Positions 6,369 through 14,470 of a stretch of 15,641 nt of DNA are shown piece after piece. The stretch is from NCBI GenBank assembly GCA_002499325.1, contig DALC01000104.1, positions 1-15,641 on the forward strand, written 5' to 3'. Below the pieces are notes generated by a model. The model made no database searches, had not been told where the DNA came from, and saw only the letters and a list, made by a program, of their open reading frames with translations. Origin of the DNA: Euryarchaeota archaeon UBA538. Its GTDB lineage: Archaea > Thermoplasmatota > Poseidoniia > Poseidoniales > Thalassarchaeaceae. How positions within the stretch are numbered: position 1 is the stretch's first letter; every line of letters begins with the position of its first letter. Position numbers and translations under genes: made by a program.

Positions 6369-8111
6369 ATGAGGGATCTAATAGAAGCCTGCGCTCCTTT
6401 GATATACGATTCTGTCGCTGAATTAGGTATCTCTGAAGGGGATATCTCTAATCTAATTGGGCCTTCAACTGTTGGACCTATGGCCGATGTTGCAATACCT
6501 TGTCATTCATTATCCAGAATACTAAAGAAATCTCCTATTGACGTTTCAGAGGATATTTCTGATGCGATCGCTCCTCAGTTAGAGGGACTGGCCTTCACAT
6601 CCTCCATGAATGGGTTTGTTAATCTTAAGGCACATCCTGAATGGTTAGCTAACAAAGCAATGGAACTTTTAGCTGATAAAATGATAGGTGTAAAAAAAGA
6701 TGAATCTAGGAAAATTGTCGTTGATTATTCAGCACCTAATGTGGCTAAAGAGATGCACGTCGGTCATCTTAGATCAACCGTAATAGGCGATGCAATAGTC
6801 CGAATGTTAGTTTTCAAGGGCCATGAAGTGATTAGGGAGAATCATATCGGAGATTGGGGTACTCCATTTGGCATGCTAATTGAGCATTTGATAGATTTGG
6901 GAGAGGACAGCTTCACATCAAGAAAGGGAATCTCGGATTTTGATCAGTTTTACAAAGAGGCCAGAGTAAAGTTTGATCAGAATGATATGTTCGCCGAAAG
7001 GGCGAGATCCAGAGTTGTTCTACTACAAGGCGAGGATTCTGATACGCTCAGACTTTGGAAAGTCTTGGTAGATGTATCAACTGGCTACTTCAATGAAGTC
7101 TACGAGATGCTGGAAGTACTTCTGGATGATGGGGACATTATGGGAGAATCTGCTTACAGGCATCTACTACCAGCCGTTGTTGAGAGATTACGTGAATCAG
7201 GAATGTTAGAAGAAAGCGAGGGAGCAAGCGTAGTCTATTTGGGGGGCAAGTGGGTAAATAGGGAGGGGGAACCTTTCCCAGTCATCATTAGGAAAGGGGA
7301 TGGTGGATTCAACTACTCTACCTCTGATTTAGCTTGTATCATTGATAGGGTTGAAAGGATTTCATGTGACGAACTAATTTATGTCGTCGGAACTCCACAG
7401 AAACAACATTTTGAGATGGTTTTCGAAGTTGCATCAAGGGCAGGATTCATGGATGAGAGACATACGGCCAAACACATAAACTTTGGATCAGTTCTCGATT
7501 CAAATGGACAGATGCTGAAAAGTAGGGCTGGACAATCGGTAAAACTTGTTGATCTTTTGAAAGAATCAATAAAGAGGGCGGAAAATGCCATCTCAGATAA
7601 GAATCCCAGACTTACAGGAAAAGATAAGGATAGGATCTCAAAGATGATAGGGATAGGTGCCGTAAAGTATGCTGATCTTTCCACTGATAGGGCCAAAGAT
7701 TACGTCTTTGACTGGGATAAGATGCTCTCTTTTGAAGGAAATACCGCTCCATATCTCCAGTATTCTCACGCAAGGATATCACGTATTTTTTCTCTCTCAC
7801 CCGTCAGTCGGAAGTCTCTAGTAAATTCCTCCATAGGGCTATTTTCCGAAGAAGAAGAGACGCTAGCTAGATGTATCGTTAATTTTGCAGAATCATTCGA
7901 TAAATCGATCTCTAGTATGCACCCACATAAACTCTGCACACATATCCATGCAACCTCTTCCGCATTTGCGACGTTCTACGAGGCCTGTCCAATACTTAAG
8001 GCTGAAAATGATAAGATTATGACAAGTAGGCTGGCACTATGTGACCTGACAGCGAGAGTCATTTCTACCGGATTGGAACTCTTGGGCATTCAATCGCCTG
8101 AAATCATGTAA
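6369..8111 (+). CDS. argS: Arginyl-tRNA synthetase (class I)
   Basis: The enzyme charges tRNA-Arg with arginine. The 580-residue product shows the full class I layout. An N-terminal additional domain (about 1-110) is followed by the catalytic core with SAPNVAKEMHVGH (121-133), where HVGH is the HIGH signature, then ENHIGDWGTPFGML (157-170). KSRAG (384-388) stands where the KMSKS loop lies; ArgRS enzymes commonly lack the canonical form. The anticodon-binding domain begins near PYLQYSHARI (461-470) and ends with the family-typical LLGIQSPEIM. ATG at 6369 is chosen over the TTG at 6357 because of the ribosome-binding site at 6359-6364. It lies 8 bases after prf1, forming a two-gene translation operon, and is convergent with the peroxiredoxin gene. 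Confidence 0.96.
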   Translation: MRDLIEACAPLIYDSVAELGISEGDISNLIGPSTVGPMADVAIPCHSLSRILKKSPIDVSEDISDAIAPQLEGLAFTSSMNGFVNLKAHPEWLANKAMELLADKMIGVKKDESRKIVVDYSAPNVAKEMHVGHLRSTVIGDAIVRMLVFKGHEVIRENHIGDWGTPFGMLIEHLIDLGEDSFTSRKGISDFDQFYKEARVKFDQNDMFAERARSRVVLLQGEDSDTLRLWKVLVDVSTGYFNEVYEMLEVLLDDGDIMGESAYRHLLPAVVERLRESGMLEESEGASVVYLGGKWVNREGEPFPVIIRKGDGGFNYSTSDLACIIDRVERISCDELIYVVGTPQKQHFEMVFEVASRAGFMDERHTAKHINFGSVLDSNGQMLKSRAGQSVKLVDLLKESIKRAENAISDKNPRLTGKDKDRISKMIGIGAVKYADLSTDRAKDYVFDWDKMLSFEGNTAPYLQYSHARISRIFSLSPVSRKSLVNSSIGLFSEEEETLARCIVNFAESFDKSISSMHPHKLCTHIHATSSAFATFYEACPILKAENDKIMTSRLALCDLTARVISTGLELLGIQSPEIM

Positions 8112-8126
8112 CTATCATCTATTGGT

Positions 8127-8138
8127 CTTCCCGGGAAG
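8127..8138. terminator. Perfect 12-bp palindrome between convergent genes (possible terminator)
   Basis: CTTCCCGGGAAG is a perfect inverted repeat in the 41-base gap between the argS stop and the peroxiredoxin stop. Its central, convergent position would suit a two-way transcription end. It has no loop and no long T-tract, so the role is uncertain and chance cannot be excluded. Confidence 0.25.
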
Positions 8139-8152
8139 TAAAATGACACAGC

Positions 8153-8620
8153 TTACAAGGCAGAAGCAAAGTTGACCACTGAATCATAATTTGGCTCTAC
8201 TCCAGGATTCTCTGCGTCCCAGCGATATCTTACTATTCCCTCTCCATCAATCACTATGACAACCCTGTTGGCACTAACATACCCTTCAATTCCGCCCAGG
8301 CCAACAAATGAGGCATCGTAGCTCTTGACGACCTTTCTATGTATATCAGACAGTAATGGAAATCCAAGATTATATTTCTTTGAAAAAGCACTGTTAGCCC
8401 AAGGAGAGTCGACACTAATTCCTAGAACAACAGTACCTGCATCGTTCAACTTCATAATATTATCCTGAAAGGCACACATTTCCTTGTCACAAACTCCTGT
8501 AAAAGCACCAGGATAGAATGCTAAAATTACTTTCTCGCCCTTGTAATCAGACAGGCTGACATCACTCTTGTCAGTTGTTTTCAATGTAAAGGCAGGGGCG
8601 GTTTCTCCTATTTTGACCAT
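8153..8620 (-). CDS. Peroxiredoxin, AhpC/TSA superfamily, atypical 2-Cys (BCP/AhpE-like)
   Basis: The 155-residue product is a thioredoxin-fold peroxidase that reduces hydrogen peroxide and organic peroxides. The active site reads FYPGAFTGVCDKEMC (35-49): Thr41 and the peroxidatic Cys44, with a second cysteine at 49. The five-residue spacing is the atypical 2-Cys arrangement of bacterioferritin comigratory proteins. The Arg in SANRVVIVID (119) fits the conserved active-site arginine. It has no signal peptide, so it acts in the cytoplasm. The frame is open upstream to 8704, but ATG at 8620 gives the family-typical opening MVKIGETAPAFTL; the extra 28 residues do not resemble the family and run across the promoter. 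It appears to be a single-gene unit. Confidence 0.92.
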   Translation of the reverse strand: MVKIGETAPAFTLKTTDKSDVSLSDYKGEKVILAFYPGAFTGVCDKEMCAFQDNIMKLNDAGTVVLGISVDSPWANSAFSKKYNLGFPLLSDIHRKVVKSYDASFVGLGGIEGYVSANRVVIVIDGEGIVRYRWDAENPGVEPNYDSVVNFASAL

Positions 8621-8642
8621 AACTACGCCGACAATCGATAGC

Positions 8643-8656
8643 GTATATCCGTTTCG
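8643..8656 (-). promoter_or_regulatory. Putative archaeal BRE/TATA promoter of the peroxiredoxin gene
   Basis: Read on the minus strand, CGAAAC (8656-8651) is directly followed by the TATA-like GGATATAC (8650-8643). This is the order and shape of an archaeal TFB-recognition element plus TATA box. The TATA centre is about 26 bases upstream of the ATG at 8620, which places transcription start at or next to the start codon. A leaderless transcript is also consistent with the lack of a ribosome-binding site. Confidence 0.5.
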
Positions 8657-8748
8657 TTTTATTTGATTTGAGATGGTAATAATTACATTGGATAAATATG
8701 GCAAAATATCCAGAAATCATTTGTTAATTTATCTCGCCTCAACACTGG

Positions 8749-10473
8749 CTAGACTTTTTCCCCGTATGAAAGATACCTGATGAATGACCCTAATATTATT
8801 CCAGAGACTGCCAAGCTTTCCTCATTGAATCGATCCATGGTGTCCAGATAAGTGTGGTACTCGCTGGATCCGGAGCCATAGCACACTAGGGCCTTGCCAT
8901 ATTCCATCCCATCGTCTGGTTGATTGTCAATCTCATAGACGAAGGGTGCGTGATCCGAGTTGTATGGCATAGCCGTAGACTGGATATCATTCACATTTAC
9001 GCTGTACTTAGATGACAAATCTGCATGAATATCAGAAAACGTCGCCACGATTCCCCTGACTATCTTTGTATCCTTGGGACTGTTTCCGTAGATAGTCAGA
9101 CCGTTATTCCTTTCCAAGTCTACATGATTCATATCCAGGTTGATATTCAGACGCAAGTTTTCTGAGAGCATACTACGATACTTGTCGACCCATTCCTTGG
9201 ACCCCCAAAGGCCTTCCTCTTCTCCCCCCCATGTGCAGAAATAAATCGTATGTTCAGGCTTTCCCAGATTAGATTCAAGAATCGAAAACTGTCTGGCAAT
9301 TTCCTGCAATGTCGCCACCCCTGAACTGTCATCAACTGCTCCTTGTCCATTGTATACGGTATCATGATGAGCTCCCAGAACTATAATTGAATCAGTCTTG
9401 CCTTCGATAATTCCGCACGGGACATGTATGGTTGAAACAGCCTGATTATCCACATCTATCCTCATCTGGATTCGCCCATCTCCATTGATGACACTATCAG
9501 ATATTGTGGTACCTACGCTCTTGGAGACCATTATGAATCCAAATGAGTCTGGAATGAAATCAAATCTCGTCAGATCTATGCCCTTGAAATAAGGGACACA
9601 GTCTCCCACCACCAGCTCATTACAATTAGTCAGAGAATTGACTGTAATCATCGAATTAACGTCATTAGCCAAGGCCCGCTCCAACAAATCAGTATTCCCA
9701 TCAGTCCCTACCTCTATCCAGACCATGGCAATTTTACTAGCGGCCGATGGCCAATCAGAGTCTTCGCTACCATTTCCTAGATCAACAATTTCAGCGTTTT
9801 CAGTATGAAAAATATCCACAGAACCGCTGTATCCCTGAATCACGTAGTCTTCCCTGTGGGTGAATTGTGTTATCTGCCTGTTTACATCAGCGCCTGAGCA
9901 GGGGGTCGGTCCACCGAAAATATTCCCGATATCTCCAGGTACGCATATGGATAAATCGGGCTCATCTCCAATTTCAAACATATTCACATCAAACTCATCC
10001 ATTGTAGATGGTATCCCCATTGATGTAAAATTACTCTTAATTGCATTAGCCGTATTTTCCTCTTCTACGGTTCCGGACATTCTCCCTTCCCACTCAGGAT
10101 GTCCCATATCAACCAGCGTCTGAGCAAATTCCCTAGTCTTGTCAGTATCAAAATCAATGAGTACATATTCTGGATCCCCTTGGATAAAATCCATTATTTC
10201 ATCACCATATACAACTGCTCCTCCAGACCCGCCAATAACTAATATCGAAATCACCACTAGTGTGGAAAACGGTAAACTTCTAATCCTATCTAATAATCCA
10301 CTAAATCCCTTATTATCAGATGGAAAATTAGCAACTTCAGCTTGAAAAACAGAACTTTCTTCAACTCTTCTAACTAGCTCCTCCTTCTTCCCAGAAACTG
10401 GCATTCCTCTTTCTCTGAGGTAGTCTTTGAGTTCAGATACTGATAGATTAGACCATTCAGAGGTGTCGCTCAC
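8749..10473 (-). CDS. Membrane-anchored M28-family metallopeptidase with N-terminal SAP-like domain
   Basis: The 574-residue product is predicted to be a zinc aminopeptidase facing out of the cell. Residues 8-38 form a SAP-like helix-turn-helix (LSVSELKDYLRERG then SGKKEELVRRV). A single membrane helix lies at about 69-90, with basic residues before it and acidic ones after, so the SAP-like part is cytoplasmic and the peptidase external. The M28 core has GAHHDTV (His369, Asp371), AVDDSSG (bridging Asp381), WGGEEEGLWGS (catalytic Glu418, zinc Glu419), NLDMNH (Asp447) and SEYHTYLD (His540), a complete two-zinc set. Residues 100-350 hold the inserted PA-like or linker region. The start is GTG at 10473; no nearby ATG retains the SAP-like part. 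It follows ubiX by 61 bases and may be transcribed separately. Confidence 0.88.
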   Translation of the reverse strand: MSDTSEWSNLSVSELKDYLRERGMPVSGKKEELVRRVEESSVFQAEVANFPSDNKGFSGLLDRIRSLPFSTLVVISILVIGGSGGAVVYGDEIMDFIQGDPEYVLIDFDTDKTREFAQTLVDMGHPEWEGRMSGTVEEENTANAIKSNFTSMGIPSTMDEFDVNMFEIGDEPDLSICVPGDIGNIFGGPTPCSGADVNRQITQFTHREDYVIQGYSGSVDIFHTENAEIVDLGNGSEDSDWPSAASKIAMVWIEVGTDGNTDLLERALANDVNSMITVNSLTNCNELVVGDCVPYFKGIDLTRFDFIPDSFGFIMVSKSVGTTISDSVINGDGRIQMRIDVDNQAVSTIHVPCGIIEGKTDSIIVLGAHHDTVYNGQGAVDDSSGVATLQEIARQFSILESNLGKPEHTIYFCTWGGEEEGLWGSKEWVDKYRSMLSENLRLNINLDMNHVDLERNNGLTIYGNSPKDTKIVRGIVATFSDIHADLSSKYSVNVNDIQSTAMPYNSDHAPFVYEIDNQPDDGMEYGKALVCYGSGSSEYHTYLDTMDRFNEESLAVSGIILGSFIRYLSYGEKV

Positions 10474-10534
10474 GCTATGCTTAGTTCACGCTGACTATTG
10501 AACCCATTCTGGAGATTATCTGAAAATAACTCGA

Positions 10535-11113
10535 TTACTCAAGTGTTGCTTCATCACCGGTCCATCTCCTGCCGAGAGTGTGTGACACCCCCATCTGATC
10601 CAAAATTCTAGCCACGACGAAGTCGATTAAGTCATCAATTGACTCTGGTGAATTGTAGAATCCCGGATTCGCTGGTAATATGACAACTCCCCACGAGGAC
10701 ATCTTTGCCATAGCTTCTAGGTGAGGTGTGGGCGATGGAGTTTCCCTTGGCACAATAATCAGCTTCCTTCTCTCCTTGATAGCAACAAGAGCGCTTCTGG
10801 TTGATAGATTATCGGATATTCCTGCTCCAATTTTTCCTATGGTTGTTCCGCTAGCTGGACAGATTACATAGGCATCATACAATGCTGATCCGGAGGCCGG
10901 TCTGGCTGCAAGATTCGCGTTATTGTGTATTGAGACACCCTCAACTTCATCGAGCTCTGCCGCCCCTATTCCACACTCAAGTTTGAGGTTGATTTTACCG
11001 GCTTTACTTATTATGAGATCAATTTCCCATCCAGCTAGACTCAGCTGCTCGACTAACCTAACTCCATAGCGGGCACCCGAGGCCCCAGTTATCGCTACAA
11101 CTGCACTAGGCAT
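10535..11113 (-). CDS. ubiX: Flavin prenyltransferase UbiX
   Basis: The enzyme joins a dimethylallyl group to FMN to make prenylated FMN, the cofactor of UbiD-type decarboxylases; in archaea these serve quinone or other aromatic acid pathways. The 192-residue product has the usual family size and motifs: GASGA (10-14) at the flavin site, CPASGTTIGKIGAGISDNL (85-103), RETP (123-126) and LPANPGFYNSP (146-156). The UbiD partner is not in the window. The gene lies 36 bases after the aminotransferase, in the same direction. There is no clear ribosome-binding site before the ATG. Confidence 0.94.
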   Translation of the reverse strand: MPSAVVAITGASGARYGVRLVEQLSLAGWEIDLIISKAGKINLKLECGIGAAELDEVEGVSIHNNANLAARPASGSALYDAYVICPASGTTIGKIGAGISDNLSTRSALVAIKERRKLIIVPRETPSPTPHLEAMAKMSSWGVVILPANPGFYNSPESIDDLIDFVVARILDQMGVSHTLGRRWTGDEATLE

Positions 11114-11149
11114 GGTTAGCCGGCAATGCTACATGCCTTCAATGGTTGC

Positions 11150-12343
11150 CTAACTCCCTAATATTGATTTTAGCGATTCTGAGAGATATTCATACTCCTC
11201 CTTAGTGTTGTAAATATGAGCTGAGATCCTGATGTATTTGGTACTATGAACAGGCCATGAAATCACCGGTACTTGAATCCTGTATTCATCATAAAGTAAG
11301 TTATGGGTGGGTTCACCATCCTGTGGAGGGGGGAGGACTTCACCCTCCCATGGGAACTCAACTGATGACATCGAAGAAATCATGTAATCTGGTGTCGGGG
11401 GTGTGGTCCCCAGGGCGTCGCATAGAAGCTCTCTACCTTGAAGTATCATCTTCTTGTTCTTCGTCATTATCCCCTCCCAACCTCCTCTGATCTGACTTCC
11501 CAAGTACCCAATAGAGAATGGAATACACAGCCAGGGACTAGGGTCCCGTGTACCCGACCAGTCAAATTCAAAACGGAATTTCTCTGCTACGGGTAAATCA
11601 CTTGAATAGCCATGACCTATGTTAAGTGGCCTAATTTTCATCCGCTTGTCTTCCCTAATATGCAGAAAAGCTGAGCCCTTCGGGGTACATAACCACTTGT
11701 GGCAATTTCCAGTTATGTAAGCCGGATTCAACTTACTGATATCGAGAGGAACAATTCCAGGTCCATGAGCAGCATCAACTAGGACATCGACACCCCTGTT
11801 TTGTAGTTGATACACTAGGCTCTCAAATGGCATTCTCACGCCCGTAGGGCTAGAAACAGTATCTATCATTGCTAATACGGTTCTGCTGGTTACTGCAGAC
11901 AAAATTGGCTCAACGATTTCGGATTCATCGACCACCCGGAAAGGAATCCGCACAATTACTGTCCTCGCTCCAGATCTCCCGGTGACGAAATCAATCGCAT
12001 TCTTACAAGCCTGATATGCATGATCCGGAACAATAATTTCATCTCCCGGTGAAAGTTTTAGAGATCTGAGTACAGTATTTACTCCCATTGTCGCATTGGT
12101 AACGAAGACCATACCTTCCGGATCCGCATTTAGGAATCTGGATAGCTCAAAAATAGACTCTTCCCATAGATTTTTCATTTTCCTCTCTACAAAATATACC
12201 GGGTCTTCCTCCATTTCATTTCTGATTCTATCCTGTTCTTCACGAACAGCAATGGGAGATGCACCGAATGATCCATGGTTTAGGAAGACTGTATTGGGTT
12301 CTAATCCCCATAGTCTAGCAAGTGGGCCTTTCTCTGGAATCAT
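11150..12343 (-). CDS. Class V PLP-dependent aminotransferase, isopenicillin N epimerase (CefD)-like
   Basis: The 397-residue product is a fold type I PLP enzyme of the class V group. It shows FLNHGSFGASP (20-30), the phosphate-side TNATMGVNTVL (82-92), the cofactor-binding DAAHGPG (190-196), and the Schiff-base lysine in GNCHKWLCTPKG (Lys216), followed by the FDWSGTRDPSPWL block seen in CefD-like proteins. The last block favours an epimerase or lyase-like member over a cysteine desulfurase, and I see no typical desulfurase Cys loop near 320-335. The substrate cannot be assigned. Its ATG comes one base after the lipB stop (TAGAATG), so it is translationally coupled to lipB and may have a role tied to the dehydrogenase complex, but that is only inference. 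Confidence 0.85.
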   Translation of the reverse strand: MIPEKGPLARLWGLEPNTVFLNHGSFGASPIAVREEQDRIRNEMEEDPVYFVERKMKNLWEESIFELSRFLNADPEGMVFVTNATMGVNTVLRSLKLSPGDEIIVPDHAYQACKNAIDFVTGRSGARTVIVRIPFRVVDESEIVEPILSAVTSRTVLAMIDTVSSPTGVRMPFESLVYQLQNRGVDVLVDAAHGPGIVPLDISKLNPAYITGNCHKWLCTPKGSAFLHIREDKRMKIRPLNIGHGYSSDLPVAEKFRFEFDWSGTRDPSPWLCIPFSIGYLGSQIRGGWEGIMTKNKKMILQGRELLCDALGTTPPTPDYMISSMSSVEFPWEGEVLPPPQDGEPTHNLLYDEYRIQVPVISWPVHSTKYIRISAHIYNTKEEYEYLSESLKSILGS

Positions 12344-12344
12344 T

Positions 12345-13013
12345 CTAAGTCCTCATGTCCTCGCTCGTACAATAACTAGGAACCCTGCCTAGGATTTTCT
12401 CACATGTCTCTAAAAATGCATCCTCAATTCTTTTGACATCAATCTTATCCCCTTCCTTATCGAAACAATATCCGAGCTTGTGTAGACAAGTATGGGTTCC
12501 TTCCTGCATGCCACATCCAGAGACCCTCTCCAGTCTGGAACCCGGTGTATTCACATTAATTGACATACCATGCCTACTCACCCACTTAAAGAAAGAAAGC
12601 CCAATGGAACAAATTTTGTGTCCATCGACCCATACTCCTTGCATCGCTTTATCTTTGTAGGACTCAATGCCACATACTTCGAAAGCCGATATTGCCCAAT
12701 CCTCCAATAGGGATATCACTGCTCTGACACTTTGGAACTCTCCTTCCCATTTAATTATTGGATAGACAACTAGTTGTCCAGGCCCATGCCATGTTGCCCC
12801 CCCTCCTCTATCTGTCTCAAATATCTGGTAATCTTCAATCTCCACTCCATCCCTTACTGCCTTTGGACCCAAGGTGACAACCTCTGGATGAATAACGAAA
12901 ATCAGAGTATCCGTTATTTCATCCTCGATTCTTCTTTCTTGTAATTTTTTCATCTTCTCAAAAACTGTAGAATACTCCTCCACTCCGAGATGGAGTATTT
13001 TTATCTCCGACAA
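12345..13013 (-). CDS. lipB: Octanoyltransferase LipB
   Basis: LipB moves octanoate from acyl carrier protein to the lysine of lipoyl domains, the first step of protein lipoylation. The 222-residue product has the family signature RGGGATWHGPGQ (69-80), the lysine of the second block in GVWVDGHKICSIG (Lys133), SRHGMSINVN (146-155) and the catalytic cysteine in SGCGM (Cys167). The start is TTG at 13013, supported by GAGGTGG at 13024-13018, with GAGG 7 bases upstream and overlapping the lpd stop. Its position right after lpd points to lipoylation of the E2 encoded two genes upstream. Lipoyl synthase (LipA), needed to insert sulfur, is not in the window. Many archaea use LplA-type ligases instead, so the use of LipB is notable. 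Confidence 0.93.
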   Translation of the reverse strand: MSEIKILHLGVEEYSTVFEKMKKLQERRIEDEITDTLIFVIHPEVVTLGPKAVRDGVEIEDYQIFETDRGGGATWHGPGQLVVYPIIKWEGEFQSVRAVISLLEDWAISAFEVCGIESYKDKAMQGVWVDGHKICSIGLSFFKWVSRHGMSINVNTPGSRLERVSGCGMQEGTHTCLHKLGYCFDKEGDKIDVKRIEDAFLETCEKILGRVPSYCTSEDMRT

Positions 13014-13017
13014 GAAT

Positions 13018-13024
13018 CCACCTC
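13018..13024 (-). promoter_or_regulatory. Ribosome-binding site fused to the lpd stop codon; sets the lipB TTG start
   Basis: Read on the minus strand, GAGGTGG overlaps the TGA stop of lpd (13025-13023). GAGG lies 7 bases before the TTG at 13013. The strong complementarity to the 16S rRNA tail makes the non-ATG start of lipB credible. Confidence 0.72.
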
Positions 13025-14459
13025 ATGCTGAATGGATAGCGTGTCCCAGAGATTTCAGAACGCTTTCGTGGAACGCCTCTGTCATGGTCGGATGAGCGTG
13101 CACTGTATCGGCAATATCCTCCAAGAGTGCGCCCATCTCCAGAGCTAGTACAAACTCTCCGTGGAGTTCAGCTACATGACTGCCTACTGCCTGTATTCCT
13201 AGTATGACATGGTCAGAATCTCGAGCTACAACTCTGATAAATCCGCCTGTTTTCTCTGCTTCAAGAGTAAGAGCTCTACCGTTTGCGGCTAGTGGAAACT
13301 TCCCAACAATTATCTCCTCGCCTCTCTCTTTAGCTTCATCAGGCATCAGACCCACAGAAACTATCTCAGGTTCAGTGAAAACGATGGCAGGGATAGCAAT
13401 CTTGTCAAACTCCCGGTTTAATCCTGAAATAATCTCAGCTACCATCTCCCCCTGCGAACTAGCCTTGTGTGCCAGCATTGGCTCTCCAGAAACGTCACCG
13501 ATTGCGAAAACACCGGGGACATTTGTCCTGCATTGTCTGTCAATTCTGATGAATCGTCCGGAGTGATCCATTCTTACTCCCATAGTCTCTAATCCCCAAT
13601 CCTTGGTATTTGGCTTCCTTCCAACAGTTACCAATACCTTGTCAACCTTAATCGATTGAAGCTCACCATCCTTTTCGAAAGAGAGCTCGACTTTCTTTGA
13701 GGCGCCTCTCCCCTTAACCTCGGCACTCTTTGCCAGAGAGTTAGTATGGATAGAGACTCCATGCTTCTTCAGCCATATCTCCAGAGGCCTTCGGAGCTCC
13801 TTGTCGAATATTCCTAATACACAGTCCATCCCCTCAATTACCGTTACCTCTGAGCCTAATTTAGAAAGTGCGCACCCGAGCTCTAACCCAATATAACCAC
13901 CTCCAACTATGGCAACCTTTGAGGGTAAGGAATCTAACTCAAGAGCTCCTGTTGAGGAGAGTATGAACTCCTCATCACAAGGCATGAAGGGAAGGTCTAT
14001 GTGACTAGATCCAGTTGCTATAATTACGTTCTCAGCCTCAATTTCTATATCGCCTTCTGATGTTTTTACAGTACACCTCTTAGGGCCGGTGAAAGTCGCC
14101 CATCCCCTTACTAAATCTACACCAGCTCCCTTCAACAGAGATTCCACACCTTTATTCAAACGCTCTACAATTGAATCCTTCCAAGAGATGAGTGATGGCA
14201 TATCCAGCACTGGTTCAGATGATATCGTGATGCCCATATGTCCATTCTCGGAACTATGCTTCGAAAGTGACTCAAATCTTTCAGCCGCATGTATCATGGC
14301 CTTACTAGGAATGCAACCTCTGATTAGACAGGTCCCCCCTGATTTATCTCCTTCTACGACAATGGTATCAAGGCCGAGCTGACCGGCCCTAATCCCAGCT
14401 ACATAACCACCAGGTCCTGCGCCAATAATCAAGACTTGACATTTTCTAATTTCAGTCAT
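13023..14459 (-). CDS. lpd: Dihydrolipoamide dehydrogenase (E3)
   Basis: E3 reoxidises the dihydrolipoyl group on E2 using FAD and passes electrons to NAD+. The 478-residue product has the full flavoprotein layout: FAD-binding GAGPGG (13-18), the redox disulfide in GGTCLIRGC (Cys44, Cys49), an ATG strand at 148-150, NAD-binding GGGYIG (186-191), the second FAD motif FAIGDVSGEPMLAHKA, and the C-terminal catalytic HAHPTMTE (His456, Glu461). Two ATG codons stand in tandem (14462 and 14459). The second is chosen because it lies 7 bases from GAGG in the ribosome-binding site, matching the spacing at argS and lipB; the first would give 4. It is 9 bases ahead of lipB and follows E2 closely. Confidence 0.95.
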   Translation of the reverse strand: MTEIRKCQVLIIGAGPGGYVAGIRAGQLGLDTIVVEGDKSGGTCLIRGCIPSKAMIHAAERFESLSKHSSENGHMGITISSEPVLDMPSLISWKDSIVERLNKGVESLLKGAGVDLVRGWATFTGPKRCTVKTSEGDIEIEAENVIIATGSSHIDLPFMPCDEEFILSSTGALELDSLPSKVAIVGGGYIGLELGCALSKLGSEVTVIEGMDCVLGIFDKELRRPLEIWLKKHGVSIHTNSLAKSAEVKGRGASKKVELSFEKDGELQSIKVDKVLVTVGRKPNTKDWGLETMGVRMDHSGRFIRIDRQCRTNVPGVFAIGDVSGEPMLAHKASSQGEMVAEIISGLNREFDKIAIPAIVFTEPEIVSVGLMPDEAKERGEEIIVGKFPLAANGRALTLEAEKTGGFIRVVARDSDHVILGIQAVGSHVAELHGEFVLALEMGALLEDIADTVHAHPTMTEAFHESVLKSLGHAIHSA

Positions 14460-14463
14460 CATG

Positions 14464-14470
14464 TCACCTC
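14464..14470 (-). promoter_or_regulatory. Ribosome-binding site fused to the E2 stop codon; favours the second lpd ATG
   Basis: Read on the minus strand, GAGGTGA (14470-14464) overlaps the TGA stop of the E2 gene (14471-14469). It is a full complement of the conserved 16S rRNA tail. GAGG is 4 bases from the first and 7 from the second of two tandem ATGs of lpd. Confidence 0.72.

Noticed and set aside
8621..8704. N-terminal extension of the peroxiredoxin to 8704
   Set aside because: The 28 extra residues are unlike the family and would place the coding region over the BRE/TATA element. ATG at 8620 gives the standard N-terminus.
11150..12343. Cysteine desulfurase supplying sulfur for lipoate
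   Set aside because: The conserved FDWSGTRD block and lack of a clear catalytic cysteine loop point to the CefD-like group, although function is not settled.
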